A DNA stretch of 64,000 nucleotides, from contig JAUIJU010000004.1 of NCBI GenBank assembly GCA_030431095.1, forward strand, positions 1 through 64,000, read 5' to 3'. The notes below the pieces were generated by a model that saw nothing but the letters and a program-made list of their open reading frames with translations, was not told the origin of the DNA and ran no database searches. This DNA is from Gammaproteobacteria bacterium (GTDB lineage Bacteria; Pseudomonadota; Gammaproteobacteria; Xanthomonadales; SZUA-36). Made by a program: the position numbers and the translations under genes. Below are positions 27,501 through 34,454 of the stretch, piece after piece (positions within the stretch are counted from its first letter, which is position 1; every line of letters starts with the position of its first letter).

Positions 27501-29096
27501 GTGGGCGCCTGCGCACGGGCCCAGGGTAATGACGGCGGCGTCACCGACGAGGCCAGCTGCCGGCTGCAGGAGTTGCAGGTGACCTCCGACGCCGAGCGTA
27601 TCGCCTTCAACCCCGGCCTCAACGATACCTGGTTCAACCCGGACACCAACGGCCAGGGGTTTTTCATCGAGGTGTTCCAGGACATCGGCAGCGTGTTCCT
27701 GACCTGGTTCACCTACGAGACTGACGGTACACCGCTGAGCGTCACCGCCGATGTCGGTGACGAAGGCCACCGCTGGTTCACCGCCCAGGGTGAATATGAC
27801 GAAACCGGTGTGGACCTGGCGGTGACGGTGACCAGCGGCGGGCAGTTCGACAACCCGAAGGCCGTCAGCCGCAGCACCGACGGCAGCATGCGCCTGGAGT
27901 TCCTGGGCTGTGACGCCGGGGTGCTGTCCTACGACATTCCTTCGCAATCCTCCGGGAGGCTGCAGGGCACCATTCCGATTCAGCGCGTGGTCAAGGACAA
28001 CCTGTTCCTGTGCGAGAACTATCTGCAGGCGAACGAAGGCGCGACCACCCAGGCCTCGGTGGGCGTTTCGGGTACGGAAGTGAAGGCCGGCGATGACGTG
28101 ACCGTGGTGTGGGAAGCGCCGGACGGCATGAGCTGTCGCCCGGATGGCGCGACCGGCGCCTGGAAAGACGCCGCCCTGGTGGGCACCCGCGGCACCGAAC
28201 GCGTGACCCTGGCGCAGGCCGGGGAGCACCAGGTGGCGCTCAAGTGCAAGGACGGCAAGGGCCGCTCCACCAGCGCCATGGCCAGCGTGAAGGCCAGGGA
28301 CCCGCAGGACCGCATCCAGGCCACGGGGCCGGAAATCGTGGTCAACGAAGGCCTGAACGACGCCTGGGTGGATCCATCCACCGACGGCCAGGGCCTGTTG
28401 ATCAACGTGTTCCCGGAACTGGACACGGTGTTCGCCGCGTGGTTCACCTTCGACACCTTCGACCCGGGCGCCGCCAACTTCGATATCGCCGCGCCGGGCC
28501 ACCGCTGGGTGACCGCCTACGGGCCCATCGTGGGCAACGAGGCGGAACTGACCATGACGCTGTCGCGCGGTGGCGCCTTCGACGTGGGCAACCCCGCGCC
28601 GAGCAACGTCACGCCCTACGGCACTCTGGACCTGCGCTTCGACAGCTGTGACGCGATCACGGCCCAGTACGCCATTCCCTCGGCCGGCGAGCAGGGTACG
28701 CTGGATCTGCAACGCGTAACCCAGGACCGGGTGGCCAGCTGTGTGACCAAGTCCGGCACCGGCGAGGACGAGGGCCGGCTGGTGGCGCCCACCGACAAGG
28801 ACCGCCTGGAGAACGCCTGCAACGGCTCCCTGGACTGGGAGTTCCAGTGGGAGGCGACGCCACTGTTCGAGACCTACCAGATCCAGGTTCGCCAGGAGAG
28901 TGACGAGCAACCGCGCGTGGACGAGAAGGTGGGAACCAACCGCTACACCCTGAGCAAGTCCAATCCCATTCCCGAGGGACAACTCGACGGTTGGACCTGG
29001 CGGGTTCGCGGCGTGATCGAGTACCCGCAGTTCGTGGTGCTTGGTGACTGGTCCGAGTACGAATTCTCGGTCAGCCCGCTGGCCCAGTGCCCCTGA
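24504..29096 (+). CDS. Large secreted modular protein (DNRLRE-, CARDB-, PPC- and Ig-like modules)
   Basis: A 1530-residue protein with a signal peptide (ending near AQVGAQG) and no membrane anchor or catalytic domain that I can see. In order: a beta-sandwich like the DNRLRE family (~50-235); two Ig-like modules with a W...C pattern (SWQSQGADSCEASGG, EWEAEDALSCTATSG; ~235-405); CARDB-like repeat 1 (~408-525); a PPC-like module with two Cys (~528-645); CARDB 2 (~646-765); PPC 2 (~766-915); CARDB 3 (~916-1030); a module beginning NPGLNDTWFNPDTNGQGFFI (~1034-1165); a third Ig-like module (~1182-1275); a second copy of that module, NEGLNDAWVDPSTDGQGLLI (~1280-1415); and an Ig/Fn3-like end. It looks like an adhesive or surface scaffold (inference). 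A strong terminator follows. Confidence 0.8.
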   Translation: MENRSAKGLLVVVGTFALAWGAQVGAQGLNKHRPGPSPAAPTPRDQTQAAALVHGDEFSVASDFDYYFPITPGTHFHSENDNGPGTVGTDYMEVGHLCDNVEWCEEVRGLVEFDMQGAGVVDTATFQVEVLMEGGLYDQPGPGEFPIRIVAYEANGIEEIADYDIKPLTTIAAFDSYEYAQNDFISVDVTELWNEAVELGFDHIGFRMEATDYPGTYAMVYGNATMELISGGQVDPLALDFSVQPREVVQGESVTASWQSQGADSCEASGGLPGWAGDKDLDGSQQFIADQTGRFTFRITCRQFIVSLARTAFLDVVAAPPEPGPSVELTALDTSVPLGGLIELEWEAEDALSCTATSGMDGFNGARETSGSESLDASVAGVAKFTLRCVDGEGLADSDSVSVAIDGGKPDLFVQDFAPNKDSLDVDDFLGLNLLAGNAGNGASGATTVRYFLSENAAISPSDTLVGTVNLGAVSVGGSRAASGLNIAAPVVPGRYWLGACINAVAGETNTANNCSKGVSVAVGNNASCAEVATACGAVVGGGLSLQDCQGGPRGAGFPASKQTIDLGAGAELAFEAEWFGGLDGFISLQAPNGGPFVASNDDFEGTGRSRLEFVADTPGEYTLWVTSFEPGADGAFEVTTTCGDGAPDLAPRFVDAPASVLVGEQVALEFEYENQGDSGSASGFLTLVVSPDSVIGTDDSAVSETGIPALAAGEGGGHTFSGSFNQPGNFWMGACITDPAGDELFSANNCSEGRLLAVRNEAECATQSLGLNASADGEVLENDCDDSPRGAGFPSRGHTFTGGKGDVIVAEVSWDDWDGYVYLEGPDGRVVAQADDAGNDFFNAVVTSAERDRDGLKGLLPPDDARVRTGEESSAIAVELPQNGQYTLWLTGFEPRTKGSYGVSVSQADVPAPAFEVTSLGLNKTTVDAGSQAVATLDLEDLQGGGYAVEVFFLLSSNSTLSDEDPIVAQRVSDTLGASGTTSVQAFVPAPQSPGTYWVGACARAQGNDGGVTDEASCRLQELQVTSDAERIAFNPGLNDTWFNPDTNGQGFFIEVFQDIGSVFLTWFTYETDGTPLSVTADVGDEGHRWFTAQGEYDETGVDLAVTVTSGGQFDNPKAVSRSTDGSMRLEFLGCDAGVLSYDIPSQSSGRLQGTIPIQRVVKDNLFLCENYLQANEGATTQASVGVSGTEVKAGDDVTVVWEAPDGMSCRPDGATGAWKDAALVGTRGTERVTLAQAGEHQVALKCKDGKGRSTSAMASVKARDPQDRIQATGPEIVVNEGLNDAWVDPSTDGQGLLINVFPELDTVFAAWFTFDTFDPGAANFDIAAPGHRWVTAYGPIVGNEAELTMTLSRGGAFDVGNPAPSNVTPYGTLDLRFDSCDAITAQYAIPSAGEQGTLDLQRVTQDRVASCVTKSGTGEDEGRLVAPTDKDRLENACNGSLDWEFQWEATPLFETYQIQVRQESDEQPRVDEKVGTNRYTLSKSNPIPEGQLDGWTWRVRGVIEYPQFVVLGDWSEYEFSVSPLAQCP

Positions 29097-29128
29097 ATAG
29101 CGACGGATCGGGCAGATCGCCCCGATAA

Positions 29129-29162
29129 GAAAGGCCGGGCGCGAACCCGGCCTTTCTTTTTT
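29129..29162 (+). terminator. Rho-independent terminator after the modular secreted protein
   Basis: An 11-bp stem (GAAAGGCCGGG / CCCGGCCTTTC) with a 6-base loop, followed by TTTTTT. Canonical in every respect, 32 bases past the stop. Confidence 0.92.
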
Positions 29163-29189
29163 CCCGTCGCCGGGTCGAGCAGTCCGTGT

Positions 29190-29254
29190 TCAGTACGCTT
29201 CCACGTTGTCCAGGTCCAGTTCGTCCACGAAGGACTTGCGCACCCGGATCAGGG
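29190..29254 (-). other. Coding-like tail after marC in another frame
   Basis: Just past the marC stop, the next minus-strand frame reads ALIRVRKSFVDELDLDNVEAY and then stops. Codon choice is typical of genes here, but there is no start codon or ribosome site of its own. It could be the remnant of a lost gene end, a frameshifted extension or chance. Confidence 0.2.
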
Positions 29255-29854
29255 CATGGCGCCCACCGAGCCAAGGTAGGCGGCCACGCCTTCCAGCAAC
29301 ATCTGCACGGCCAAAGCAATCAGCACCATGCCCATCAGTCGTTCCATGGCCACCAGGCCGCGCCGGCCCAGGAACCGCTTCAGGCCGGTGGCCGAAAGCA
29401 GGATCACCGAGGACAGCGCCCAGGCCAGCCCCAGGGCCGCGACCCAGTGGAGCATGCGCCCCGGCTCGTTGGTGGCCAGCAGCATCACCACCGCCATGGC
29501 GGAGGGACCCGCGACCAGTGGAATGGCCAGGGGTACCAGGAAGGGCTCGTCGTCGTCCTCGTCCGGGGTCTGCACCGAACGCTCGACCGGGAACACCATT
29601 TTCAAGGCGATCAGGAACAGGATGATGCCGCCGGCGATGCGAATCGCGTGCTCGCTGAGGCCAAGAAAACCCAGCAGGTACTGCCCGCCGAACAGGAAAG
29701 CCAGCAACACCACCAGTGCGAGCACCAGTTCGCGTAGCAGCACGCGAAGGCGGCGAGGGGCCGGCACCTTGTCCAGGATGGACAGGAAAATCGGCACGTT
29801 GCCCAGCGGATCCATGACCAGGAACAACAGGGTGGCGGCGGAGAGGATGTCCAT
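29249..29854 (-). CDS. MarC family integral membrane protein (YhgN-like)
   Basis: A 201-residue inner-membrane protein with six predicted helices. The opening MDILSAATLLFLVMDPLGNVPIFLSIL and the later FLVPLAIPLVAGPSAMAVVMLL are the two conserved halves of the family, each with the N-P or G-P in a helix, and the length matches E. coli YhgN. Despite the name, MarC proteins are not shown to confer antibiotic resistance; the substrate is unknown. Divergent from the YdcZ-like gene with a 172-base gap. Confidence 0.88.
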   Translation of the reverse strand: MDILSAATLLFLVMDPLGNVPIFLSILDKVPAPRRLRVLLRELVLALVVLLAFLFGGQYLLGFLGLSEHAIRIAGGIILFLIALKMVFPVERSVQTPDEDDDEPFLVPLAIPLVAGPSAMAVVMLLATNEPGRMLHWVAALGLAWALSSVILLSATGLKRFLGRRGLVAMERLMGMVLIALAVQMLLEGVAAYLGSVGAMP

Positions 29855-30026
29855 GGCGTTCTCGGTGGTTCGTGGCTCGGGACCGGTGGGCGCTTGCCCC
29901 CCGGGCCGGCATTCTCGCGCCGCGGAACGCCCAGTGCAAGGCGTACGGACGACCTCTTCCTGACCACCCCTCCCCGAGGTGGTATAAGGAGTGAAGCGGG
30001 TTAACAGGCCCCAGGAGGCTCACGTC

Positions 30027-30473
30027 ATGAACAACAGCACCGCCATCGCCGTGGCCGCCCTCGGCGGCATGATCCTGCCCGTCCAGTTCCTGATCAACGC
30101 CAGGCTCAGCGATGGATTCGGCAATGCCCTGTGGGCCACCATGATTTCCTTCATTGTCGGCACCCTGGGTCTGCTGGCCTGGATCCTGGCCACGCGGCAG
30201 GCGGGAGCGGCCAGCTGGAGCGGCGCCCTGGCCTTGCCCTGGTGGGCCTGGCTGGGCGGCCTGATGGGGGCGGTTTACGTGGCCGTGACCATCATTTCGG
30301 TGCCGGCCATCGGCCCCACCGCGCTGGTGGTGCTGCTGATCTTCGGGCAGATGGTGGCCGGCACGGTGCTGGACCATTTCGGCATTCTGACCGAGCGTGA
30401 CCCCGTGTCGTTCAGCAAGCTGCTGGGACTGGGCCTGGTTTTCGCGGGCACCTGGCTGGTCGTTCGCGCGTGA
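30027..30473 (+). CDS. DMT-superfamily transporter, DUF606/YdcZ-like
   Basis: A 148-residue membrane protein with five hydrophobic segments, beginning MNNSTAIAVAALGGMILPVQFLINARLSDGFGNALWA, typical of DUF606, in which the Q-x3-N-x2-L region near residue 20 is conserved. The ATG at 30027 has a strong AGGAGG eight bases upstream, which decides the start. These short proteins belong to the drug/metabolite transporter superfamily and probably dimerise; substrates are mostly unknown. A bidirectional terminator follows at 30495. Confidence 0.85.
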   Translation: MNNSTAIAVAALGGMILPVQFLINARLSDGFGNALWATMISFIVGTLGLLAWILATRQAGAASWSGALALPWWAWLGGLMGAVYVAVTIISVPAIGPTALVVLLIFGQMVAGTVLDHFGILTERDPVSFSKLLGLGLVFAGTWLVVRA

Positions 30474-30494
30474 AGTCTTTCGTCGGCTGCAATG

Positions 30495-30523
30495 AAAAAG
30501 CCCGGCGCCTGGCCGGGCTTTTT
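30495..30523. terminator. Bidirectional terminator between the YdcZ-like gene and sodB
   Basis: AAAAAGCCCGGC and GCCGGGCTTTTT pair perfectly over 12 bp with a 5-base loop, giving a U run on both strands. It sits between two convergent genes and can serve both. Confidence 0.93.
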
Positions 30524-30542
30524 CGTGATCCCTGGGTGTCGT

Positions 30543-31124
30543 TCAGCCGCCGAAGTTGCGCGCCACGAAATCCCAGTTGACCAGTTTCCAGATCTCGTCC
30601 AGGTACTTGGGCCGCGCGTTTCGGTAGTCGATATAGTAAGCGTGTTCCCACACATCGATGGTCAGCAGCGGCTTTTTGCCATCGGTCATGGGGTTGCCGG
30701 CGTCGTCGGTGTTGACAATTTCCAGGCCGCCGCTCTCGTTGGACACCAGCCAGGTCCAGCCGGACCCGAAGTTGCCGATGCCGGCCTTGATGAACTGCTC
30801 CTTGAACGGGTCGAAGCCACCGAAGGCGCTGTCAATGGCGCTGCCCAGGTCACCACCGGGCGCGCCGCCGCCGTCCGGGCTCAGGCCATTCCAGTAGAAG
30901 GTGTGGTTCCATACCTGCGCGGCATTGTTGAAGACCCCCCCGCTGGACGACAGGATGATCTCTTCGAGCGTTTTGCCCTCGAACTCGGTGCCGGGAACCA
31001 GGTTGTTCAGGTTGGTGACGTAGGCCTGGTGGTGCTTGCCGTAGTGGTAGTCCAGCGTTTCCTCGGAAATCACCGGTGCCAGGGCGTCCTTGGCGTACGG
31101 TAGGGCGGGAAGTTCAAAGCTCAT
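30543..31124 (-). CDS. sodB: Iron superoxide dismutase
   Basis: Converts superoxide to oxygen and hydrogen peroxide in the cytosol. At 193 residues it is of normal SodB length. All four metal ligands are visible: H27 (YHYGKHH region), H74 (VWNHTFYW), D157 and H161 (DVWEHAYYIDY). AAQVWNHTFYWNGLSP and the lack of a Mn-type QDGSGW, replaced by FGSGWTWL, support the iron form. Expressed from its own unit; a bidirectional terminator lies 20 bases past its stop. Confidence 0.95.
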   Translation of the reverse strand: MSFELPALPYAKDALAPVISEETLDYHYGKHHQAYVTNLNNLVPGTEFEGKTLEEIILSSSGGVFNNAAQVWNHTFYWNGLSPDGGGAPGGDLGSAIDSAFGGFDPFKEQFIKAGIGNFGSGWTWLVSNESGGLEIVNTDDAGNPMTDGKKPLLTIDVWEHAYYIDYRNARPKYLDEIWKLVNWDFVARNFGG

Positions 31125-31213
31125 TGGGTATCCCCCTCGGGTCGATAGTGAATGAGAGTGTACTGAGTGTAGACAGTTTGGGACGGCGCGTGGGGCTTTA
31201 AAGGCGTCACCCC

Positions 31214-31756
31214 TCAGGATTCCGGCGGCTGATCCAGGTACGTCGCCGCCAGGTCGACGTAACGGCCGGCGGTATAGCGCAGGAATTCCCGTTCCGATGC
31301 GTCAAGCGCGCGCACGACCTTCGCCGGCCGCCCCAGGTACAGGTGTCCGCTTTCGAGTTCAGTACCGGGTGTCACCAGGCTGCCCGCGCCGATGATCACC
31401 TCGTCGCTAACCGTGGCGCCATCCATGACGACCGAGCCCATGCCGACCAGGATGCGGTCGCCGAGGGTGCAGCCGTGCAGGGTGACCTGGTGTCCCACCG
31501 TCACTTCCTCACCGATGACCAGCGGGAAGCCGCCGGGATTGTGCGGGCCGTCGTGCGTCACGTGCAACACCGAGCCATCCTGGATGGAACTGCGGCGCCC
31601 GATGCGAATGTGGTGGATGTCTCCACGGATCACGGCCATGGGCCACACCGAGCATTCGTCGTCGAGTTCGACGTCGCCGATGATCACGGCGCTGGGGTCC
31701 ACGAAGCACCGCGCCCCCAGGCGGGGGCGCAGGCCGTTGAAGGATCGCAGGGTCAT
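31214..31756 (-). CDS. Gamma-class carbonic anhydrase-like protein (YrdA family)
   Basis: A left-handed beta-helix protein of 180 residues (start at ATG 31756; the frame is open upstream but overlaps the receptor gene). Hexapeptide repeats run through VDPSAVIIGDVELDDECSVWPMAVIRGD to GAGSLVTPGTELESG, and metal-binding-type histidines occur in LHVTHDGPHN and VTVGHQVTLHGC. Family members bind zinc or iron at trimer interfaces; many YrdA proteins show no proven anhydrase activity. It lies 37 bases downstream of a zinc-type TonB-dependent receptor on the same strand, which may make it part of a metal operon. Confidence 0.88.
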   Translation of the reverse strand: MTLRSFNGLRPRLGARCFVDPSAVIIGDVELDDECSVWPMAVIRGDIHHIRIGRRSSIQDGSVLHVTHDGPHNPGGFPLVIGEEVTVGHQVTLHGCTLGDRILVGMGSVVMDGATVSDEVIIGAGSLVTPGTELESGHLYLGRPAKVVRALDASEREFLRYTAGRYVDLAATYLDQPPES

Positions 31757-31793
31757 GCGCCGAGCATAGCGCACGGCGCAGACCCCGTTGCGC

Positions 31794-34070
31794 TCAGAAG
31801 GCCGAACGCACGCCCAGGACGAAGTTCTGCCCGATCTGCGGGGCCTGGTCCTTGAGGAAGGAGGTGCTGTTGCGTACGTCCTCGTCGAGCAGGTTGCGGC
31901 CCTGCACGAACAGCTCCATGTCCCAGTCGCCACCCACGGGCAGGTACCAGCTGAACTCGGCGTTGAGCAGGTCGTAGCCCGGTGTCACCGTCTCGTATTC
32001 CGCGATGCGGTCGTGGCGACTGGCGTGAATCCAGGTCACGTTTGCCGCCAGCGGTCCGCGGTCCCAGTCGGCGCCCAGTCCGATGCGCTTGGGCGGAATC
32101 CTCGGCACGGGGTTTCCGTCGGCCAGCGTGGCGCGAACCTGGTCGTAGAAACCGAACAGCTGCCAGTGACCGGCATCGCCGCGGCCCAGGTCCCAGCGCA
32201 GCTCGATTTCGCCACCGGTGAACTCCGCGTCCTGCTGCGCCCAGTGGCGCTCGGGAAAGCCGTCTTCTTCCTCGCCCGTGTCCTCTTCGAAAATGTAGCC
32301 GTCGAAGTCGTCGTGGTAGAGGGTCAGGCTGCCGGTGACCGGTCCCTGGTGGATGCGGTATGACACCTCGTAGTGGGTGTTGCTTTCCACCTCGAGATCC
32401 GGGTCGCCGACTTCGAAGGTCTGGGTCGCGATGTGCGGTCCGTTCGAAAACAGTTCGGCGCTGGCCGGGGCGCGCTCGGCGCGGGCCAGGGTAAAGGCCA
32501 GGTGGCTGCTTTCGTTCACGTGCCAGATGGCGCCGATGGAGGCGCTGAAGGGGTCGAAATCGCGGCTGGCCGGTTCCGGCGCCTCGTCGTGGTGCTCCTC
32601 TTCCTCGTCATGGTCCTCGTCTTCTTCGTGCTCGTGTTCGTGTTCGATCAGGAAGGAGTCGATGTGGGTGTCTTCCCAGCGCAGGCCCAGGTCGAAGGTC
32701 CAGTCCCCGAAGGTTGCCGACTCGACCCAGAACAGGCCGGTGGTTTCGGTCGAGGACGGCGGTACGAAGGCTTCCTCGCCGACGGCCTGGAAATCATTGT
32801 CGGACCACTGCGCACCGAAGGTGCCCTCGAAGGCGCCCCAGGGGTTGTGGGTGAGTTCCAGGCGTGCGTCCAGCGTGTCGCTGTCGAACACCGTGCCGAT
32901 CTCGTCACCCTCGAACTCGGTGTGGGTGTAATCGGTATCGGCGATTTTCAGTTCCAGCGAGCTGAAACCGGGGAAGGGGTTGATGCCGGCGATGACACCG
33001 TCGACGCGGCGGGACTCGAGGCCGATGGTCACGTTCTCTTCTTCTTCGTGCTCGTCGTGGTCCTCGTCGTCGTGGTCCTCGTCATGGTCCTCGTCGTGAT
33101 CCTCGTCCTCGTCGTGTCCGTGCTCGTGGCTGTGGGCGCCGGGAATGCCATAGTCGCTGTCGTAGGCGGTCCAGGACAGGCCTACCCGCCACGAATCACC
33201 GATCCAGGCGCCGCCGATGGCGCCGCCTTCGTTGTCCAGGAAGCTGTTTTCGAGGATGCCGGTCATCTCCTCCTCGTGCTCGTCGTGATCCTCTTCGTCG
33301 TGGTCCTCGTCGTCGTGGTCCTCGTCATGGTCGTCATGGTCGTCTTCGGGGTACAGGTCGGCGGCCCCGGGGATCTCGTAATCGTCCGTGCGGCGCACAA
33401 AACCGTTGACGTGAAAGGCGAACTCACCGCCGCCCGCGTCGAGACGCGCAGCGCCGAATCGCTGGTCCGCCGCGGTGTCGCCCTGCAGCAGGACGCGCCC
33501 ATCGAAGCCATCCTCGGGTACATCCACCGGGATGGTGTTGGTCACCATGTTGACCACGCCACCGATGGCGCCGGAGCCGTAGAGCAGGGTGGTCGGACCG
33601 CGCAGCACCTCGATGGTGTCAGCCAGGAAAGGCTCCGTGGGTACGGCGTGGTCCTGGCTCACGGCCGAGGCGTCGAAGCTGGTCATGCCGTCATTGAGCA
33701 CGCCCACGCGCACGCCCTGCTGGCCACGGATCGCGGGACGCCCGACGTTCTGGCCGAAGCTGGCGTCGTAGAGCCCAGGCAGTCGGGAGAGCGTGTCCCC
33801 CAGGTTGTTGGCCGCCTCCCGGGCCAGGGCGTCACCCTGGAGGACGGTGGCGGACTGGGTGAGCTCCACCGCGTCGCGCGCGATGGGCGTGGCGGTGACG
33901 ATCACCTCCTCGAGGGCGTCGTGTTCGTGGCCGGCGCCGTGCCTCGGGTCTTCGCCCTGTTGGCTGGCCTCCTGGGCCATGACGGTCATGGAAAAAGTTG
34001 ACTGGCAGGCGGCCGCGATGGCCAGGGCAAGCAGCCCTCGGCGCGGACGCGCAATGTTCTTGGCATTCAT
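31794..34070 (-). CDS. ZnuD-like TonB-dependent receptor with His/Asp/Glu-rich segments
   Basis: Outer-membrane receptor of 758 residues, most likely for zinc or a similar metal. The ATG at 34070 (MNAKNIARPRRGLL) has AGGAG nine bases upstream; a signal peptide ends near VMAQEASQ. The plug starts LEEVIVTATPIARDAVEL (~53-70) and includes IEVLRGPTTLLYGSGAIGGVVN. Three metal-binding-type stretches interrupt the barrel at residues ~242-268, ~313-345 and ~477-498, made of repeated D-H-D-E and E-H units; a shorter HGAGHEHD lies at the mature N-terminus. ZnuD and related receptors use His/Asp-rich loops to capture Zn2+. Nickel, cobalt or copper are alternatives. Operon neighbours are a secreted Cys/His protein upstream and a gamma-carbonic anhydrase downstream. 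Confidence 0.88.
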   Translation of the reverse strand: MNAKNIARPRRGLLALAIAAACQSTFSMTVMAQEASQQGEDPRHGAGHEHDALEEVIVTATPIARDAVELTQSATVLQGDALAREAANNLGDTLSRLPGLYDASFGQNVGRPAIRGQQGVRVGVLNDGMTSFDASAVSQDHAVPTEPFLADTIEVLRGPTTLLYGSGAIGGVVNMVTNTIPVDVPEDGFDGRVLLQGDTAADQRFGAARLDAGGGEFAFHVNGFVRRTDDYEIPGAADLYPEDDHDDHDEDHDDEDHDEEDHDEHEEEMTGILENSFLDNEGGAIGGAWIGDSWRVGLSWTAYDSDYGIPGAHSHEHGHDEDEDHDEDHDEDHDDEDHDEHEEEENVTIGLESRRVDGVIAGINPFPGFSSLELKIADTDYTHTEFEGDEIGTVFDSDTLDARLELTHNPWGAFEGTFGAQWSDNDFQAVGEEAFVPPSSTETTGLFWVESATFGDWTFDLGLRWEDTHIDSFLIEHEHEHEEDEDHDEEEEHHDEAPEPASRDFDPFSASIGAIWHVNESSHLAFTLARAERAPASAELFSNGPHIATQTFEVGDPDLEVESNTHYEVSYRIHQGPVTGSLTLYHDDFDGYIFEEDTGEEEDGFPERHWAQQDAEFTGGEIELRWDLGRGDAGHWQLFGFYDQVRATLADGNPVPRIPPKRIGLGADWDRGPLAANVTWIHASRHDRIAEYETVTPGYDLLNAEFSWYLPVGGDWDMELFVQGRNLLDEDVRNSTSFLKDQAPQIGQNFVLGVRSAF
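32577..32642 (-). repeat. His/Glu-rich low-complexity segment 3 of the ZnuD-like receptor
   Basis: Encodes residues ~477-498, HEHEHEEDEDHDEEEEHH and following. An in-frame codon repeat built from CAC/GAC/GAG; a likely extracellular metal-binding loop. Confidence 0.75.
33036..33134 (-). repeat. His/Asp-rich low-complexity segment 2 of the ZnuD-like receptor
   Basis: Encodes residues ~313-345, starting HSHEHGHDEDED and continuing as near-perfect DHDE units. At DNA level the 6- to 9-base units can slip, so copy number may vary between strains. Confidence 0.8.
33267..33347 (-). repeat. His/Asp-rich low-complexity segment 1 of the ZnuD-like receptor
   Basis: Encodes residues ~242-268, EDDHDDHDEDHDDEDHDEED then HDEHEEE. 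Its last part, DHDDEDHDE...HDEHEEE, closely resembles the end of segment 2, which points to an internal duplication. Confidence 0.8.
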
Positions 34071-34140
34071 GGATCGTACTCCTGGAATCCGGGTCGACCG
34101 CACCTCCCGGGTGCGGACGTTCAGTGTTGGGTGTCGGAAT

Positions 34141-34434
34141 TCAGGAGTGGCGGGGTGGCGCGCGGGCCTGGACGCGGCCAACAACACGAGCGGGTGAGGC
34201 CGGTGGCGCAAACACCGGGCGCAGGGCCCGGTTCTGCCGGTCGACCGGCTGATCGTGGTGCGAGGTCACGGCGCCATGCAGCCCGCCGCCGATGGTGCAG
34301 CTTGCGCACAACTCGGTGTCGGTGACCAGACCGTGATCGATTTCGTGCGCCAGCGCCGCGCCCTGCGCACACAGCATCGTCGCCACCAGCAGGCAGCGAA
34401 GCAGGTTCACGAATTGGGGTCGGGGCCGGCTCAC
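34141..34434 (-). CDS. Small secreted Cys/His protein upstream of the ZnuD-like receptor
   Basis: A 97-residue protein with a signal peptide (FVNLLRCLLVATMLCAQGAALA), leaving a short periplasmic peptide that starts HEIDHGLVTD and has a C-x2-C pair (ELCASCTIGG) and a HH pair (AVTSHHDQ). It starts at a GTG; a second in-frame GTG at FVNLL would still give the signal peptide. Small proteins with this layout occur next to zinc receptors in other Proteobacteria and are thought to pass metal through the periplasm, but the C-terminal third here is Pro/Arg-rich and unlike a known fold. Metal chaperone is the best guess. Confidence 0.6.
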   Translation of the reverse strand: MSRPRPQFVNLLRCLLVATMLCAQGAALAHEIDHGLVTDTELCASCTIGGGLHGAVTSHHDQPVDRQNRALRPVFAPPASPARVVGRVQARAPPRHS

Positions 34435-34454
34435 GCCCTGATTATGGGGGCCGT

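Noticed and set aside
27483-28982. A 499-codon minus-strand frame within the large secreted protein gene
   Set aside because: Antisense to a gene with clear modules; no start site, ribosome site or family match.
31125-31213. Tandem TACACT boxes upstream of sodB as a promoter
   Set aside because: On the minus strand two TACACT-like hexamers occur close together but no -35 lies at a proper distance, so I do not list a promoter.
33036-33347. CRISPR-like or tandem DNA repeats
   Set aside because: Units are 6-9 bases, in frame with the receptor and encode Asp/His/Glu; there is no repeat-spacer structure.
32373-34001. A long plus-strand frame with runs of Val, Leu and Phe that look like membrane helices
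   Set aside because: It is the complement of the GAC/CAC/GAG repeats in the ZnuD-like receptor; the hydrophobic runs are an artefact of repeat codons.
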